From contig NZ_OZ032152.1 in NCBI RefSeq assembly GCF_964026455.1, positions 806,001-870,000 on the forward strand: a DNA stretch of 64,000 bases, written 5' to 3'. Source of the DNA: Rickettsia endosymbiont of Lasioglossum villosulum (lineage in GTDB: Bacteria > Pseudomonadota > Alphaproteobacteria > Rickettsiales > Rickettsiaceae). A model generated the notes under the pieces. The model saw only the letters and a program-made list of their open reading frames with translations. It made no database searches and was not told the origin of the DNA. This document shows, one piece after another, positions 10,942 through 19,082 of this stretch. The position numbers and the translations under genes are program-made. The first letter of the stretch is position 1, and every line of letters begins with the position of its first letter.

Positions 10942-11987
10942 TTCGTAAGCCCTCCTGCTAAATTTGGTATATCAAAGCTTGAGAAGCTATAATGTTTCAG
11001 CCAACGCACATCACCTTCAAAAAATTGTCTTAAATCTTTAATATTATATTTCAACATCGCAAAACGCTCTACCCCAAGACCAAAAGCAAAGCCTTGATAC
11101 TGGATACTATCAATGCCGACATTTTTAAGTACGTTTGGGTGAACCATTCCGCATCCTAAAACTTCAAGCCATTTATCGGTTTTACTCATCCGGATATCAA
11201 CTTCGGCTGAAGGTTCAGTAAATGGGAAAAAGCTTGGTCTAAAACGTAGTTCAATACTCGAGTTTTCAAAAAAGCATCTTATAAATTCCGTGATGACATA
11301 TTTTAAATGTCCCATATTAATATCTTTATCAATAACAAGCCCCTCTATTTGGTGAAACATCGGCGTATGAGTCATGTCAGAATCCGATCTATAAGTCCTA
11401 CCTGGTGCTATAAATCTAAAAGGCGGTTTGCCGTTTTTCATAGCCCTAATCTGCACTGTGGAGGTATGAGTACGAAGTAACATAGGCTTATCATTTTCCT
11501 GACCTTTTAAATAAAAAGTATCATGCATTTGCCTTGCAGGATGGTCATCCTCAAAATTAAGAGCAGTAAAATTATGAAAATCATTATCAATATTCGGACC
11601 GCTTTCTATCGAAAAACCAAACTTAGCAAATACTTGGATTAATTCCTCCATACACTGAGTTATTGGATGAATTGAACCTTGCTTATATCTTCTTGCTGGT
11701 AAGCTTAAATCAATTTTATCGCTAGAGAGCTTAAGGTTTAATTCCTCTTCTTCCAGAATTTCTTCTTTGGCTTTTATTATATTCTGTATTTCTTCTTTTA
11801 ACTTATTGATTTTTAAGCCAAATTCTTTACGATCCTGCTCACTTAAAGAACCTAATTTTTTAAGCTCATTAGTAACTATGCCGTTTTTACCTAAAAACTC
11901 TACTTTATATTCTTGTAAAATTTTTAGACTTTGAACTAACAAAATCTTCTCTTTAGCCAGCCTTAATATTGTTTCTATATTATCCAT
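10938..11987 (-). CDS. pheS: Phenylalanine--tRNA ligase subunit alpha
   Basis: A 349-residue PheS, the catalytic subunit of the (alpha-beta)2 enzyme that charges tRNA-Phe. Residues 1-90 form the N-terminal coiled coil. Class II synthetase motifs follow: [19 protein letters not shown] (motif 1 region), [26 protein letters not shown] (motif 2), [12 protein letters not shown], and a C-terminal motif 3 [14 protein letters not shown] followed by [13 protein letters not shown]. Length is normal. The start is the ATG at 11987. The pheS-pheT order and 4-base overlap are standard. A family A repeat separates it from the mtaB-type gene upstream on the same strand, so it may have its own promoter or depend on read-through. 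Confidence 0.97.
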   Translation of the reverse strand: MDNIETILRLAKEKILLVQSLKILQEYKVEFLGKNGIVTNELKKLGSLSEQDRKEFGLKINKLKEEIQNIIKAKEEILEEEELNLKLSSDKIDLSLPARRYKQGSIHPITQCMEELIQVFAKFGFSIESGPNIDNDFHNFTALNFEDDHPARQMHDTFYLKGQENDKPMLLRTHTSTVQIRAMKNGKPPFRFIAPGRTYRSDSDMTHTPMFHQIEGLVIDKDINMGHLKYVITEFIRCFFENSSIELRFRPSFFPFTEPSAEVDIRMSKTDKWLEVLGCGMVHPNVLKNVGIDSIQYQGFAFGLGVERFAMLKYNIKDLRQFFEGDVRWLKHYSFSSFDIPNLAGGLTK

Positions 11988-12020
11988 GATTTTCTTACTT
12001 GCTTTTTAATTTTTTGCACG

Positions 12021-12148
12021 AGTAGACGAAGTTTAATTTGGAAAAGAGCAAGGAGTCCATAAGACAAGGAGCGGAGCGTATACTTAATACGTGAGCACCG
12101 CAGTACTTATAGGACGACGTAGCCAATTTTTCAAATTAAACGAGTATA
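12021..12148 (-). repeat. Dispersed repeat, family A, supplying the mtaB stop codon
   Basis: About 128 bases with inverted ends AGTAGACGAAGTTTAATTTG and CAAATTAAACGAGTATA. In the sense of the upstream gene it reads TATACTCGTTTAA, so the last codons (ATA CTC GTT TAA = I-L-V-stop) of the methylthiotransferase come from the repeat. Confidence 0.85.
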
Positions 12149-13383
12149 CATTTCATACACCCATCTTCCACACCCACCAGCTTTGCTTTAAATATCTGCC
12201 CTATTTCTAGTGGTTCGTCTAGCTTTACCGGTATAAAATTCTCAGTGTGGGCGATGTTATTATTCTCTACCAACAATTCTACTTTCTGCCCTATATGCTT
12301 CTTGAAAAACTCAGCTAATTGTATCTGCCCTTCTTGTCTTAGAATTTCAGCTCTTTCTTTTCTAATAGCTTTCGGTACTTGGGGCATACGAGCCGCCGGT
12401 GTTCCCTCACGCTCAGAATATGGGAAAACATGTAAATATTGCAGCTCAGCTTCCGCAATTAACTTCCTAGTATTTTCAAACATTTCAGGCGTTTCTGTCG
12501 GGAAACCTGCTATAATATCAGCTCCAAAAGATACTTCAGGTCTAATTGCTTGCAGCCTGTTACAAAACTCGATTATTTTAGCTCTATTATGCCGTCTTTT
12601 CATCCGCTTTAATATCATATCGTCACCTGCTTGTAAACTAATATGAAAATGGGGCATTATCCTTTCATTATAGGCTAAAAGCTCAAAAAGCTCGTCATCT
12701 ATTTCGGCTACATCTATCGAAGATAGCCGCAGCCTTTTTAACTCAGGCACTAGATTCAAAACACGCTTAATCATCTGGGCAAAAGTTGGGCTTCCTGGTA
12801 AATCACTACCATAAGCTGTAGCATCAACACCAGTAAAAACAACTTCCTTAAAGCCATTTAATACTAAATGTTTCACCTGCTCAGCTATAGCTCCGATCGC
12901 TGTTGACCTGCTTCTACCTCTACCATAGGGAATTATACAAAAAGTACAATTATGATCGCAACCATTTTGCACTTGAATAAAAGCCCGAGATTTGCCATCA
13001 AAACTACTAATTAGATGGTTTGCGGTCTCTTTTACTGACATTATATCGTTAACGACTATTTTTTCATCATTAATTTGGTAGTGACTTGGCAGCAGCTTTT
13101 CTTCGTTACCTATAACCTTGTTAACTTCCGGCATATCGCCATACATTTTAGGATTAGTTTGAGCACTACAACCAGTGACGATAATTTTAAAATCAGGATT
13201 ATTTTTTTTAGCTGCACGAATAGCTCCTCGTGCTTGTTTCTCAGCAGATTTAGTTACTGCACAAGTATTAAATACTGCAACATTATCAAGCCCTGAAGCT
13301 GCAAGATTTTTTCTTATTATCTCACTTTCATAAATATTAAGGCGGCAACCAAATGTTACTATTTCTTGCTTTAGATTACTCAC
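12136..13383 (-). CDS. mtaB: tRNA (N6-L-threonylcarbamoyladenosine37-C2)-methylthiotransferase, MtaB type
   Basis: A 415-residue methylthiotransferase that inserts a methylthio group into t6A37 of tRNAs. The N-terminal UPF0004 domain has its three cluster cysteines (C13 in TFGCRLN, C41 in FNTCAVT, C72 in TGCSAQ). The radical SAM domain has C142-x3-C146-x2-C149 (GCDHNCTFCIIPYGRGRSRS), and a C-terminal TRAM-like region follows. FGCRLN rather than GCQMN and the short length favour the MtaB/YqeV subgroup over MiaB. Its start overlaps the dapF stop region by 8 bases, so the two are co-transcribed. The extreme C-terminus (ILV) and stop are encoded by a family A repeat, so the original end has been replaced. 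Function is assigned from the family; activity was not tested. Confidence 0.9.
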   Translation of the reverse strand: MSNLKQEIVTFGCRLNIYESEIIRKNLAASGLDNVAVFNTCAVTKSAEKQARGAIRAAKKNNPDFKIIVTGCSAQTNPKMYGDMPEVNKVIGNEEKLLPSHYQINDEKIVVNDIMSVKETANHLISSFDGKSRAFIQVQNGCDHNCTFCIIPYGRGRSRSTAIGAIAEQVKHLVLNGFKEVVFTGVDATAYGSDLPGSPTFAQMIKRVLNLVPELKRLRLSSIDVAEIDDELFELLAYNERIMPHFHISLQAGDDMILKRMKRRHNRAKIIEFCNRLQAIRPEVSFGADIIAGFPTETPEMFENTRKLIAEAELQYLHVFPYSEREGTPAARMPQVPKAIRKERAEILRQEGQIQLAEFFKKHIGQKVELLVENNNIAHTENFIPVKLDEPLEIGQIFKAKLVGVEDGCMKCILV

Positions 13384-14185
13384 AATAATATACCCCTTGA
13401 GCTACCATCGTAGCCGGTCCTTGCATTATTATATTACTATTTTCTTCTTTCATAATAAGGCTACCATGTTTAAATACCACCTCACATGGTGAGTGAATAA
13501 AACCGAGCTTTAAACCAGCAGCAAAGCTACCGCAAGCTCCACTACCACAAGCAAGCGTTAGCCCTGCTCCACGCTCCCAAACCGACAAGTAAATTTTATT
13601 ATCTTTAACCTCAGCAAAATTAACGTTAACGCCGTCTATAAACAAATCTTTATCCTGTAATTTCTCACCGACAATTTTTTGATCTTGCAGCTCTAGCTTA
13701 CTAAAAATAACCAAATGCGGATTACCGACATCAACACAAATAGTTTCCTTTAAATCAATCATATAACGCTCAGCAAACTCCCAAATCTTATCACGACTTG
13801 GCATCCAAGATTCATTAAAACTAACCCCGCCTACATTAACACTAATATTATTTTCATCGATAATATTACACAGTAATTTCTTATTACCCACTACTACAGT
13901 AATATCTTTTTTACCTGTATCAAGATAGATCAATTTTGCTAAACATCTTGTAGCATTACCGCATAATTTAGCACTAGAACCATCAATATTATAGATAATC
14001 ATTTCATAAGAATCATTTTGCTCTTCGTAGATAATAAATTGATCGCATCCAATACCTAAATGACGTTCTGCCATACTCTTTGCCAGTTGTGATAAATCGT
14101 ATGTACCAGTTAAATCTTTCTTGTTAATAATAACGAAATCATTACCAAGACCATGCATTTTTACAAAGTTAATCTTACTACTCAT
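13376..14185 (-). CDS. dapF: Diaminopimelate epimerase
   Basis: A 269-residue DapF that converts L,L- to meso-diaminopimelate for peptidoglycan. Starts SKINFVKMHGLGNDFVIIN, as the family does. Both catalytic cysteines are present: C75 in KLCGNATRC and C213 in ERGAGLTLACGSGAC. Length is normal. The ATG at 14185 is preferred because the conserved FVKMHGLGNDF follows directly. It is upstream of and overlaps the mtaB-type gene. The divergent Rpn gene starts about 90 bases away, so the region 14186-14273 likely carries both promoters. Confidence 0.97.
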   Translation of the reverse strand: MSSKINFVKMHGLGNDFVIINKKDLTGTYDLSQLAKSMAERHLGIGCDQFIIYEEQNDSYEMIIYNIDGSSAKLCGNATRCLAKLIYLDTGKKDITVVVGNKKLLCNIIDENNISVNVGGVSFNESWMPSRDKIWEFAERYMIDLKETICVDVGNPHLVIFSKLELQDQKIVGEKLQDKDLFIDGVNVNFAEVKDNKIYLSVWERGAGLTLACGSGACGSFAAGLKLGFIHSPCEVVFKHGSLIMKEENSNIIMQGPATMVAQGVYYCE

Positions 14186-14273
14186 AATGTAATTCTAATA
14201 TTTAAGATTGTATTATAGCAAATTTCTTGGAATTTGCTATAATGAAGTTATTATATATAAAAATAGATTTCAA

Positions 14274-15152
14274 ATGCTACTTTCACGTTTCTTAGATCCT
14301 AAAAATAATTATGCCTTTTTAAAAATTTTCGGCACTGAAAAGAATAAGGACATACTTATCCATTTCTTAAATGACATTTTAGGTTATACAGGGGAAGAAA
14401 AAATTAAAGAAGTTACTTTTTTAAAAACCAATCAAGACCCTGATATTGCAGTTTATAGACAATCTATTGTTGACGTATTGTGCAAAGATGAAAACGGCAC
14501 GCAATTTATTGTAGAGATGCAGATAAGTAAACATCCAGGTTTTGAAAAAAGAGCCCAACTTTATGCTGCAAAAGCCTATTCAAGGCAAATAATCAAAGAG
14601 GATGAACATCACAAAAAAATGGCAGTATATGCCAAGCTAAAAGGCGTCATATTCCTAGCCATTGCCGATTTTATCCTTTTCCCAAATAAAGAGGACTGGA
14701 GATCAAACCATAGGCTACTTGATACTAAAACTTATGAGAATGATTTACAAGACTTTTACTTTATTTTTATAGAGCTAGAAAAGTTTAATAAAGAACTAGA
14801 CCAATTAGAGAATCTTCAAGAAAAATGGGTATATTTCTTTAAACATGCACATCAAAGTACATTAGAAGAAATGGAGCATTTAATAGGTCATGATCTTATC
14901 ATGAAAAAAGCTTTTTACGCTTTAGATCAAGCTAGTTGGTCTGAAGAAGATCTCAACACCTATGAGAAAATGGTAAAAACTGAAATGGATAACTTAGCTG
15001 TAGAAGAGCAGAAAATTATGGATGCTGAAGCTAGAGGGGGATATGGTAAAGCTATAAATATTGCTAAAGAAATGCTAGCTAATAATGAGCCTTTAGAAAG
15101 AATTATAAAATATACTAAACTTAGCAAAGAAGAAATTGAGGAATTAAAGTAA
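14274..15152 (+). CDS. Rpn family recombination-promoting nuclease / PD-(D/E)XK transposase-like protein
   Basis: From the ATG at 14274 the protein has 292 residues. The frame is open upstream to 14208, but those 22 residues are not family-like. It begins MLLSRFLDPKNNYAFLKIFG, diagnostic for the Rpn/PDDEXK_2 family, followed by ILIHFLNDIL. The nuclease core holds VDVLCKDENGTQFIVEMQ, with D and the E-x-Q catalytic pair, and then RAQLYAAKAYSRQI. The C-terminal tail, with KAINIAKEMLANNEPLERII and KLSKEEIEELK, is also typical. In E. coli, Rpn proteins stimulate RecA-independent recombination; related genes are abundant and mobile in Rickettsia. It appears intact and ends 2 bases before the glycosyltransferase ATG, so the two may be co-transcribed by accident of insertion. 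Confidence 0.9.
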   Translation: MLLSRFLDPKNNYAFLKIFGTEKNKDILIHFLNDILGYTGEEKIKEVTFLKTNQDPDIAVYRQSIVDVLCKDENGTQFIVEMQISKHPGFEKRAQLYAAKAYSRQIIKEDEHHKKMAVYAKLKGVIFLAIADFILFPNKEDWRSNHRLLDTKTYENDLQDFYFIFIELEKFNKELDQLENLQEKWVYFFKHAHQSTLEEMEHLIGHDLIMKKAFYALDQASWSEEDLNTYEKMVKTEMDNLAVEEQKIMDAEARGGYGKAINIAKEMLANNEPLERIIKYTKLSKEEIEELK

Positions 15153-15154
15153 AA

Positions 15155-16177
15155 ATGAAGATACTTAATATTATGCTAAGTCATGACCTTGGCGGTATAC
15201 AACAAGCTTTTTTAGACTATAACACAGCTCTTAAAATGCAGAATATTGAGGTAATAAATATTACCTCCTATAAAGCAAAAATAAATTCGTTTATATCTAA
15301 AAGCTTTAAGCTCCCTAATTTATTACCTTTTGATTTAATTTCAGTTCTTATTCTTAAATATATAATCTATAAAACTAAGCCTGATATTATTATAGCTCAT
15401 GGCAATAGAGCAATAAATTTTAGTAAACTTGCTAAAACATCTAATATTAGATTAATTGGAATTGCTCATAACTATAGCCTAAAGGGACTACTTAAATGCG
15501 ATTTTGTTATTGCCCTAACGCATCATATGAAAGAGCATTTATTAAAAAATAAATTTTCTGAATCTAAAATATTTATCCTGCCAAATATGATAAATATCAC
15601 CAAAAAATTTACTCCTAATAAATCATATAAAAAACCGGTGGTAATTGGCGTATTAGCAAGGTTCGTAGCTAAAAAAGGTGTTGATGTTTTTATCAATAGT
15701 ATCAAAATTTTACAGGATAAAAATTATGAAATTCAAGCAGTTATAGGTGGTAATGGAGAGGAACAAGATAACATAACTGCTTTAGTAAATAAACTTAATT
15801 TACAAAATAAAATATTATTTATAGGATGGGTTAATGATAAAGATAAATTTTTTGAACAAATTAATATTTTTTGCCTCCCATCGCTACATGAACCGTTTGG
15901 CATCATAGTACTTGAGGCAATGGAAAATAGTCTGCCTATAGTTAGTACAGGTACCGAAGGTCCTAGCGAAATCTTAAAACATATGCAAGACGGGCTAATT
16001 TGCAAAGCCGGATCAGCAGAAGATTTAGCCGAAAAAATTGCGTATCTAATAGACCACCCACAAAAAGCAAAAGAACTTTCCCAAAAAGCTTATCTAAAAC
16101 TAACTCAAACCTATAATATTAAAGTTATTTCAGAGAAGTTAGTAACATTATTACATGCTTTAAAAATAGTTAGTTGA
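15155..16177 (+). CDS. Glycosyltransferase, GT4 family
   Basis: A 340-residue GT-B fold enzyme. The N-terminal half holds HDLGGIQQAFLDYN (donor/acceptor loop) and an AHGNRAINF segment. The C-terminal half carries the family signature VIGVLARFVAKKGVDVFI and CLPSLHEPFGIIVLEAM with E-x7-E spacing, followed by STGTEGPSEIL. It probably transfers a sugar to lipopolysaccharide core or a surface polysaccharide in the cytoplasmic leaflet; the sugar cannot be told. It starts 2 bases after the Rpn stop. No lesions were seen. A possible promoter for the next gene lies just downstream at 16195. Confidence 0.9.
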   Translation: MKILNIMLSHDLGGIQQAFLDYNTALKMQNIEVINITSYKAKINSFISKSFKLPNLLPFDLISVLILKYIIYKTKPDIIIAHGNRAINFSKLAKTSNIRLIGIAHNYSLKGLLKCDFVIALTHHMKEHLLKNKFSESKIFILPNMINITKKFTPNKSYKKPVVIGVLARFVAKKGVDVFINSIKILQDKNYEIQAVIGGNGEEQDNITALVNKLNLQNKILFIGWVNDKDKFFEQINIFCLPSLHEPFGIIVLEAMENSLPIVSTGTEGPSEILKHMQDGLICKAGSAEDLAEKIAYLIDHPQKAKELSQKAYLKLTQTYNIKVISEKLVTLLHALKIVS

Positions 16178-16194
16178 AAAAAGATTGCAGTATA

Positions 16195-16223
16195 TTGACA
16201 TAATAGTTTAAAGAATCATAATT
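16195..16223 (+). promoter_or_regulatory. Possible sigma70 promoter for the efflux cassette
   Basis: An exact TTGACA at 16195-16200 is followed after 17 bases by ATAATT at 16218-16223, a fair -10. It lies 29 bases before the tolC-like ATG, in the gap after the glycosyltransferase gene. Confidence 0.45.
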
Positions 16224-16251
16224 AAAATTAAAGTAATATTAATTTATTTTA

Positions 16252-17676
16252 ATGTATATACTCGTTAAACTTCAAAAATTGGCTACGTCATTTTACAAAA
16301 ATATTATAATTCTATCACTTCTACTACTATGCAGCTGTAAAGCAACACATGATAACCCCCCTAACCTACCATTACCTAATAGTTGGAATAATTATTCATT
16401 AACACCTCAAAATAACCAGATTTCTAAATGGTGGTTACAATTTAACGATTTGGTACTTAATAACTTAATTGAGGAATCTTTAGCTAATAACTCTGATATT
16501 GAACTTGCAATGAGTAATATAGCGATAGCAACAGCTCAATATAACCTTGTTAATTCTTATAGATTTCCACAGATTAATTTACAAGGTAGCGTAAACCGCA
16601 CAAAAACCAGTAAACAATTAAAACAACCAAATCAGCCAAAAATTTCTAATAATTTTGGGCTTGGTAGCGTACTTAATTACGAAATAGATTTATGGGGGCT
16701 AGCTGCTAATGCTAGTGAGTCAGCCCGTAGAACTTTACTAGCAAGCGAATATAGCAAGGAAGCAGTACGGCTAACCGTTATAAGTAATGTTGCTATCAGC
16801 TATTTTAATATTCTGGCATTAGATAAACAAATATATCTAACCAAGCGACTAATAGAAACTCAAACCGAAATCTATAAGCTTACTCAAAAGCTATACGATC
16901 TTGGTGTAGGCGATTTAATATCAGTTAGTGAAGCTGCTTCCGAGCTTGCTCTTACCAACTCTTCGCTTCCGCCCTTAGTGCAAGAGAGACAAGGGCAAGA
17001 AACAGCTTTAAAGATTTTACTAGGTTGTTCCCCTGAAAATATAGTAAACGGCTTAGTTTATCGTGATAAACCTATAGACTATTTCCCTACCCCGCCCGTA
17101 TTACCATCAATATTGCCGTCAGAACTTTTAGAGCAAAGACCGGATATTAAGGCAGCAGAGCAGAATTTATTTGCGGCTGATAGCAATTTAAGAGCAGTAA
17201 AAGCCTCTTATTTCCCACAAATTTCTTTAACAGGTTTATTAGGTTTTGGCAGTAATAAGTTAAATACTCTATTTGGTAGCTCAGCTGAGACTTGGCAAAT
17301 AGGTGGTACTATAGCTGGTCCTATCTTTGATTTCGGTAAAACTAAAGCTAATGTAGAGATTGCGGAAAGTACTAAACAACAATACATAGCTATGTATAAA
17401 GCAACTATGCGTACAGCCTTTGGAGAGGTTATAGATGCTTTATCAGCTCAGCAAACAGCGAGTGATAATTTTCGTATCTGGCGACAAAATGAAACAGCTT
17501 TAACATCCGTGTTTAAATTGGCAAATCAGCGTTATAAACATGGTAATATAGATTATTTAACAGTACTTACCGCTAAACAGAATATGTTACAGAACGAAAT
17601 AGATGGAGTTTCTATCAAGCTTTCACAGTTAAGTAGTATGGTTAATGTATTCCATGCGTTGGGTGGAGAGTGGTAG
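16252..17676 (+). CDS. TolC-family outer membrane efflux lipoprotein (NodT/OprM type)
   Basis: A 474-residue outer-membrane channel of an RND tripartite pump. The signal peptide ends in a lipobox LLLLCSC, giving a lipidated Cys. The mature protein has the duplicated OEP helical domains: WWLQFNDLVLNNLIEESLANNSDIELA, GLGSVLNYEIDLWG, then RPDIKAAEQNLFAADSNLRAVKASYFPQISL and GPIFDFGKTKANVEIAES. The first 13 residues, including the basic N-region of the signal peptide, are encoded by the left arm of a family A repeat; a TTG at codon 10 could be an alternative start. The stop codon TAG at 17674 coincides with the start of a complete family A repeat. It is followed by adaptor and RND genes, of which the RND gene is broken, so this pump is probably not functional as encoded here. 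Confidence 0.92.
   Translation: MYILVKLQKLATSFYKNIIILSLLLLCSCKATHDNPPNLPLPNSWNNYSLTPQNNQISKWWLQFNDLVLNNLIEESLANNSDIELAMSNIAIATAQYNLVNSYRFPQINLQGSVNRTKTSKQLKQPNQPKISNNFGLGSVLNYEIDLWGLAANASESARRTLLASEYSKEAVRLTVISNVAISYFNILALDKQIYLTKRLIETQTEIYKLTQKLYDLGVGDLISVSEAASELALTNSSLPPLVQERQGQETALKILLGCSPENIVNGLVYRDKPIDYFPTPPVLPSILPSELLEQRPDIKAAEQNLFAADSNLRAVKASYFPQISLTGLLGFGSNKLNTLFGSSAETWQIGGTIAGPIFDFGKTKANVEIAESTKQQYIAMYKATMRTAFGEVIDALSAQQTASDNFRIWRQNETALTSVFKLANQRYKHGNIDYLTVLTAKQNMLQNEIDGVSIKLSQLSSMVNVFHALGGEW
16255..16290 (+). repeat. Partial family A repeat forming the start of the efflux lipoprotein gene
   Basis: TATACTCGTTAAACTTCAAAAATTGGCTACGTCA-like sequence, one end of the family A element, here read in the gene's sense. 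It encodes residues 2-13 of the protein (YILVKLQKLATS). Only the left arm remains. Confidence 0.75.
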
Positions 17677-17798
17677 ACTCGTTTTATTTGAAAAATTGGC
17701 GGCGTTACTTTTCGCTTATAATCCTCACGTATTATATATACGCTGCGGTTATAAGCTTCAAAGTGCCTTGCTCTTTTCCAAATAAAAATTCGTCTACA
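17674..17798 (+). repeat. Dispersed repeat, family A, at the efflux lipoprotein stop codon
   Basis: About 125 bases from TAGACTCGTTTTATTTG to AAATTCGTCTAC, with the TACGCTGCGG / CCTCACGTA internal block. The TAG stop of the upstream gene is the first triplet of the element. Orientation is the same as the gene. Confidence 0.85.
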
Positions 17799-17832
17799 AG
17801 TACATAAAGTAGATATTGAGGCAAATAAAACA

Positions 17833-18948
17833 ATGCTTAAAATAATAATGCGGAATTTGGTATTAACGATATTAGTAGTACTACTTGTAATATTATTAAT
17901 TTGGTTAGTGATACATCGGAACAAAAAAAATAACTTAAGCAATATCGCAGCACCGGTTGAAGTAACAAAAGTTATTAGAAAAGATGCACCATATATTATA
18001 GAGCTTGCGGGTAATGCCGAAACTTATCAAACTGCAGATATTAAGTCACAAGTTACTGGACAAATATTAAGTGTAAATTTTGATGATGGGCAGGAAGTAA
18101 AAGCAGATGATTTATTATATGAAATTGATCCTCGTCCATTTCAAAATCAATTACAACAAGCAGAAGCAAGTTTATTAAGTGATACATATAACCTTGAAAA
18201 TGCTATTAAAGAAGAAGCACGATATAGAAATTTATATAAAGAAAATGCTGTTTCTGAAGAGCAATATTTACAGATGCTTACTAATATGAACGTGCTTAAA
18301 GCTGCTGTTGAACGTGATAAGGCTGTTATTGCTGATGCAAATTTACAAATTGAATATTCAAAAATAGTAGCACCTTTTGACGGCAAACTTAGCGAAAGTA
18401 ATGTAGATATAGGAAATCTAGCACAAGCAGGCTTAACTACTTTAGTAACTATTAACACTATCTCGCCTATTTATGTTAGTTTTCCTGTACCGGAAGAGCA
18501 TTTAAATAAAATCAATAAATCTCAAAAAAATTCTGATTTATCATTAATAGTTAAAACTTCAAATGGTCAAGAAGTCACAGATGGAGAGATTGTATTCATT
18601 GACAATACAATTGACTCTAATAGCGGTACTATCAAACTTAAAGCAACCCTACCCAATAAAGATGAAATATTATGCCCTGGTCAATTTGTCCGTGTTTCCT
18701 TAAGTGTCTATACGGAAAAAGATGCTTTGGTAGTTCCATCTAAAGCAATACAAACCAATGATCAAGGACCGTATGTATTTATTGTTGATAAAAATAATAA
18801 AGCAGTAATTAAAAATGTAGAAATAGCTTTTTCTAATGATGATTTTGTTGTTATTAAAAGTGGTGTAGAAGAGGGAGAGATAGTAGTCACCAATGGACAG
18901 TTAAGATTAAATAACAATACGGAAGTCGTAATTAAAGAAAGCGATTAG
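17833..18948 (+). CDS. RND efflux periplasmic adaptor (membrane fusion protein, AcrA/MdtA type)
   Basis: 371 residues with an uncleaved N-terminal membrane anchor (about residues 8-27) instead of a lipobox. The HlyD/biotinyl-lipoyl motif follows: IKSQVTGQILSVNFDDGQEV, then YEIDPRPFQNQLQQAEA. A helical hairpin spans about 110-175, the second lipoyl half is KIVAPFDGKLSESNVDIGNLAQAG, and beta-barrel and membrane-proximal domains end in VVTNGQLRLNNNTEVVIK. It links the inner-membrane RND pump to the TolC channel. The ATG at 17833 follows a TGAGGC Shine-Dalgarno-like sequence. The gene appears intact, but its RND partner downstream is not. Confidence 0.93.
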   Translation: MLKIIMRNLVLTILVVLLVILLIWLVIHRNKKNNLSNIAAPVEVTKVIRKDAPYIIELAGNAETYQTADIKSQVTGQILSVNFDDGQEVKADDLLYEIDPRPFQNQLQQAEASLLSDTYNLENAIKEEARYRNLYKENAVSEEQYLQMLTNMNVLKAAVERDKAVIADANLQIEYSKIVAPFDGKLSESNVDIGNLAQAGLTTLVTINTISPIYVSFPVPEEHLNKINKSQKNSDLSLIVKTSNGQEVTDGEIVFIDNTIDSNSGTIKLKATLPNKDEILCPGQFVRVSLSVYTEKDALVVPSKAIQTNDQGPYVFIVDKNNKAVIKNVEIAFSNDDFVVIKSGVEEGEIVVTNGQLRLNNNTEVVIKESD

Positions 18949-18961
18949 GTGTTCCATTATC

Positions 18962-19049
18962 GTCATTGCGAGGAGAAACTGCAAGTTTCGACGAAGCAAT
19001 ATCAGGATGCTTCATGAGATTGCCACGTCGCTTCGCTCCTCGCAATGAC
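18962..19049. repeat. Palindromic repeat, family B
   Basis: GTCATTGCGAGGAGAAACTG ... GCTTCGCTCCTCGCAATGAC, with central GAAGCAAT / ATTGCCAC blocks. It sits between the adaptor gene and the RND gene, 30 bases before the RND TTG start. Confidence 0.85.
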
Positions 19050-19082
19050 ACTCTAGTATAATTTTATAAAAAAGAGGAATAA

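Noticed and set aside
14208..14273. Longer start of the Rpn gene
   Set aside because: The extra 22 residues (MYYSKFLGICYN...) are not part of the family pattern, which begins at MLLSRFLDPKNNYAF; the region is the likely dapF/rpn promoter.
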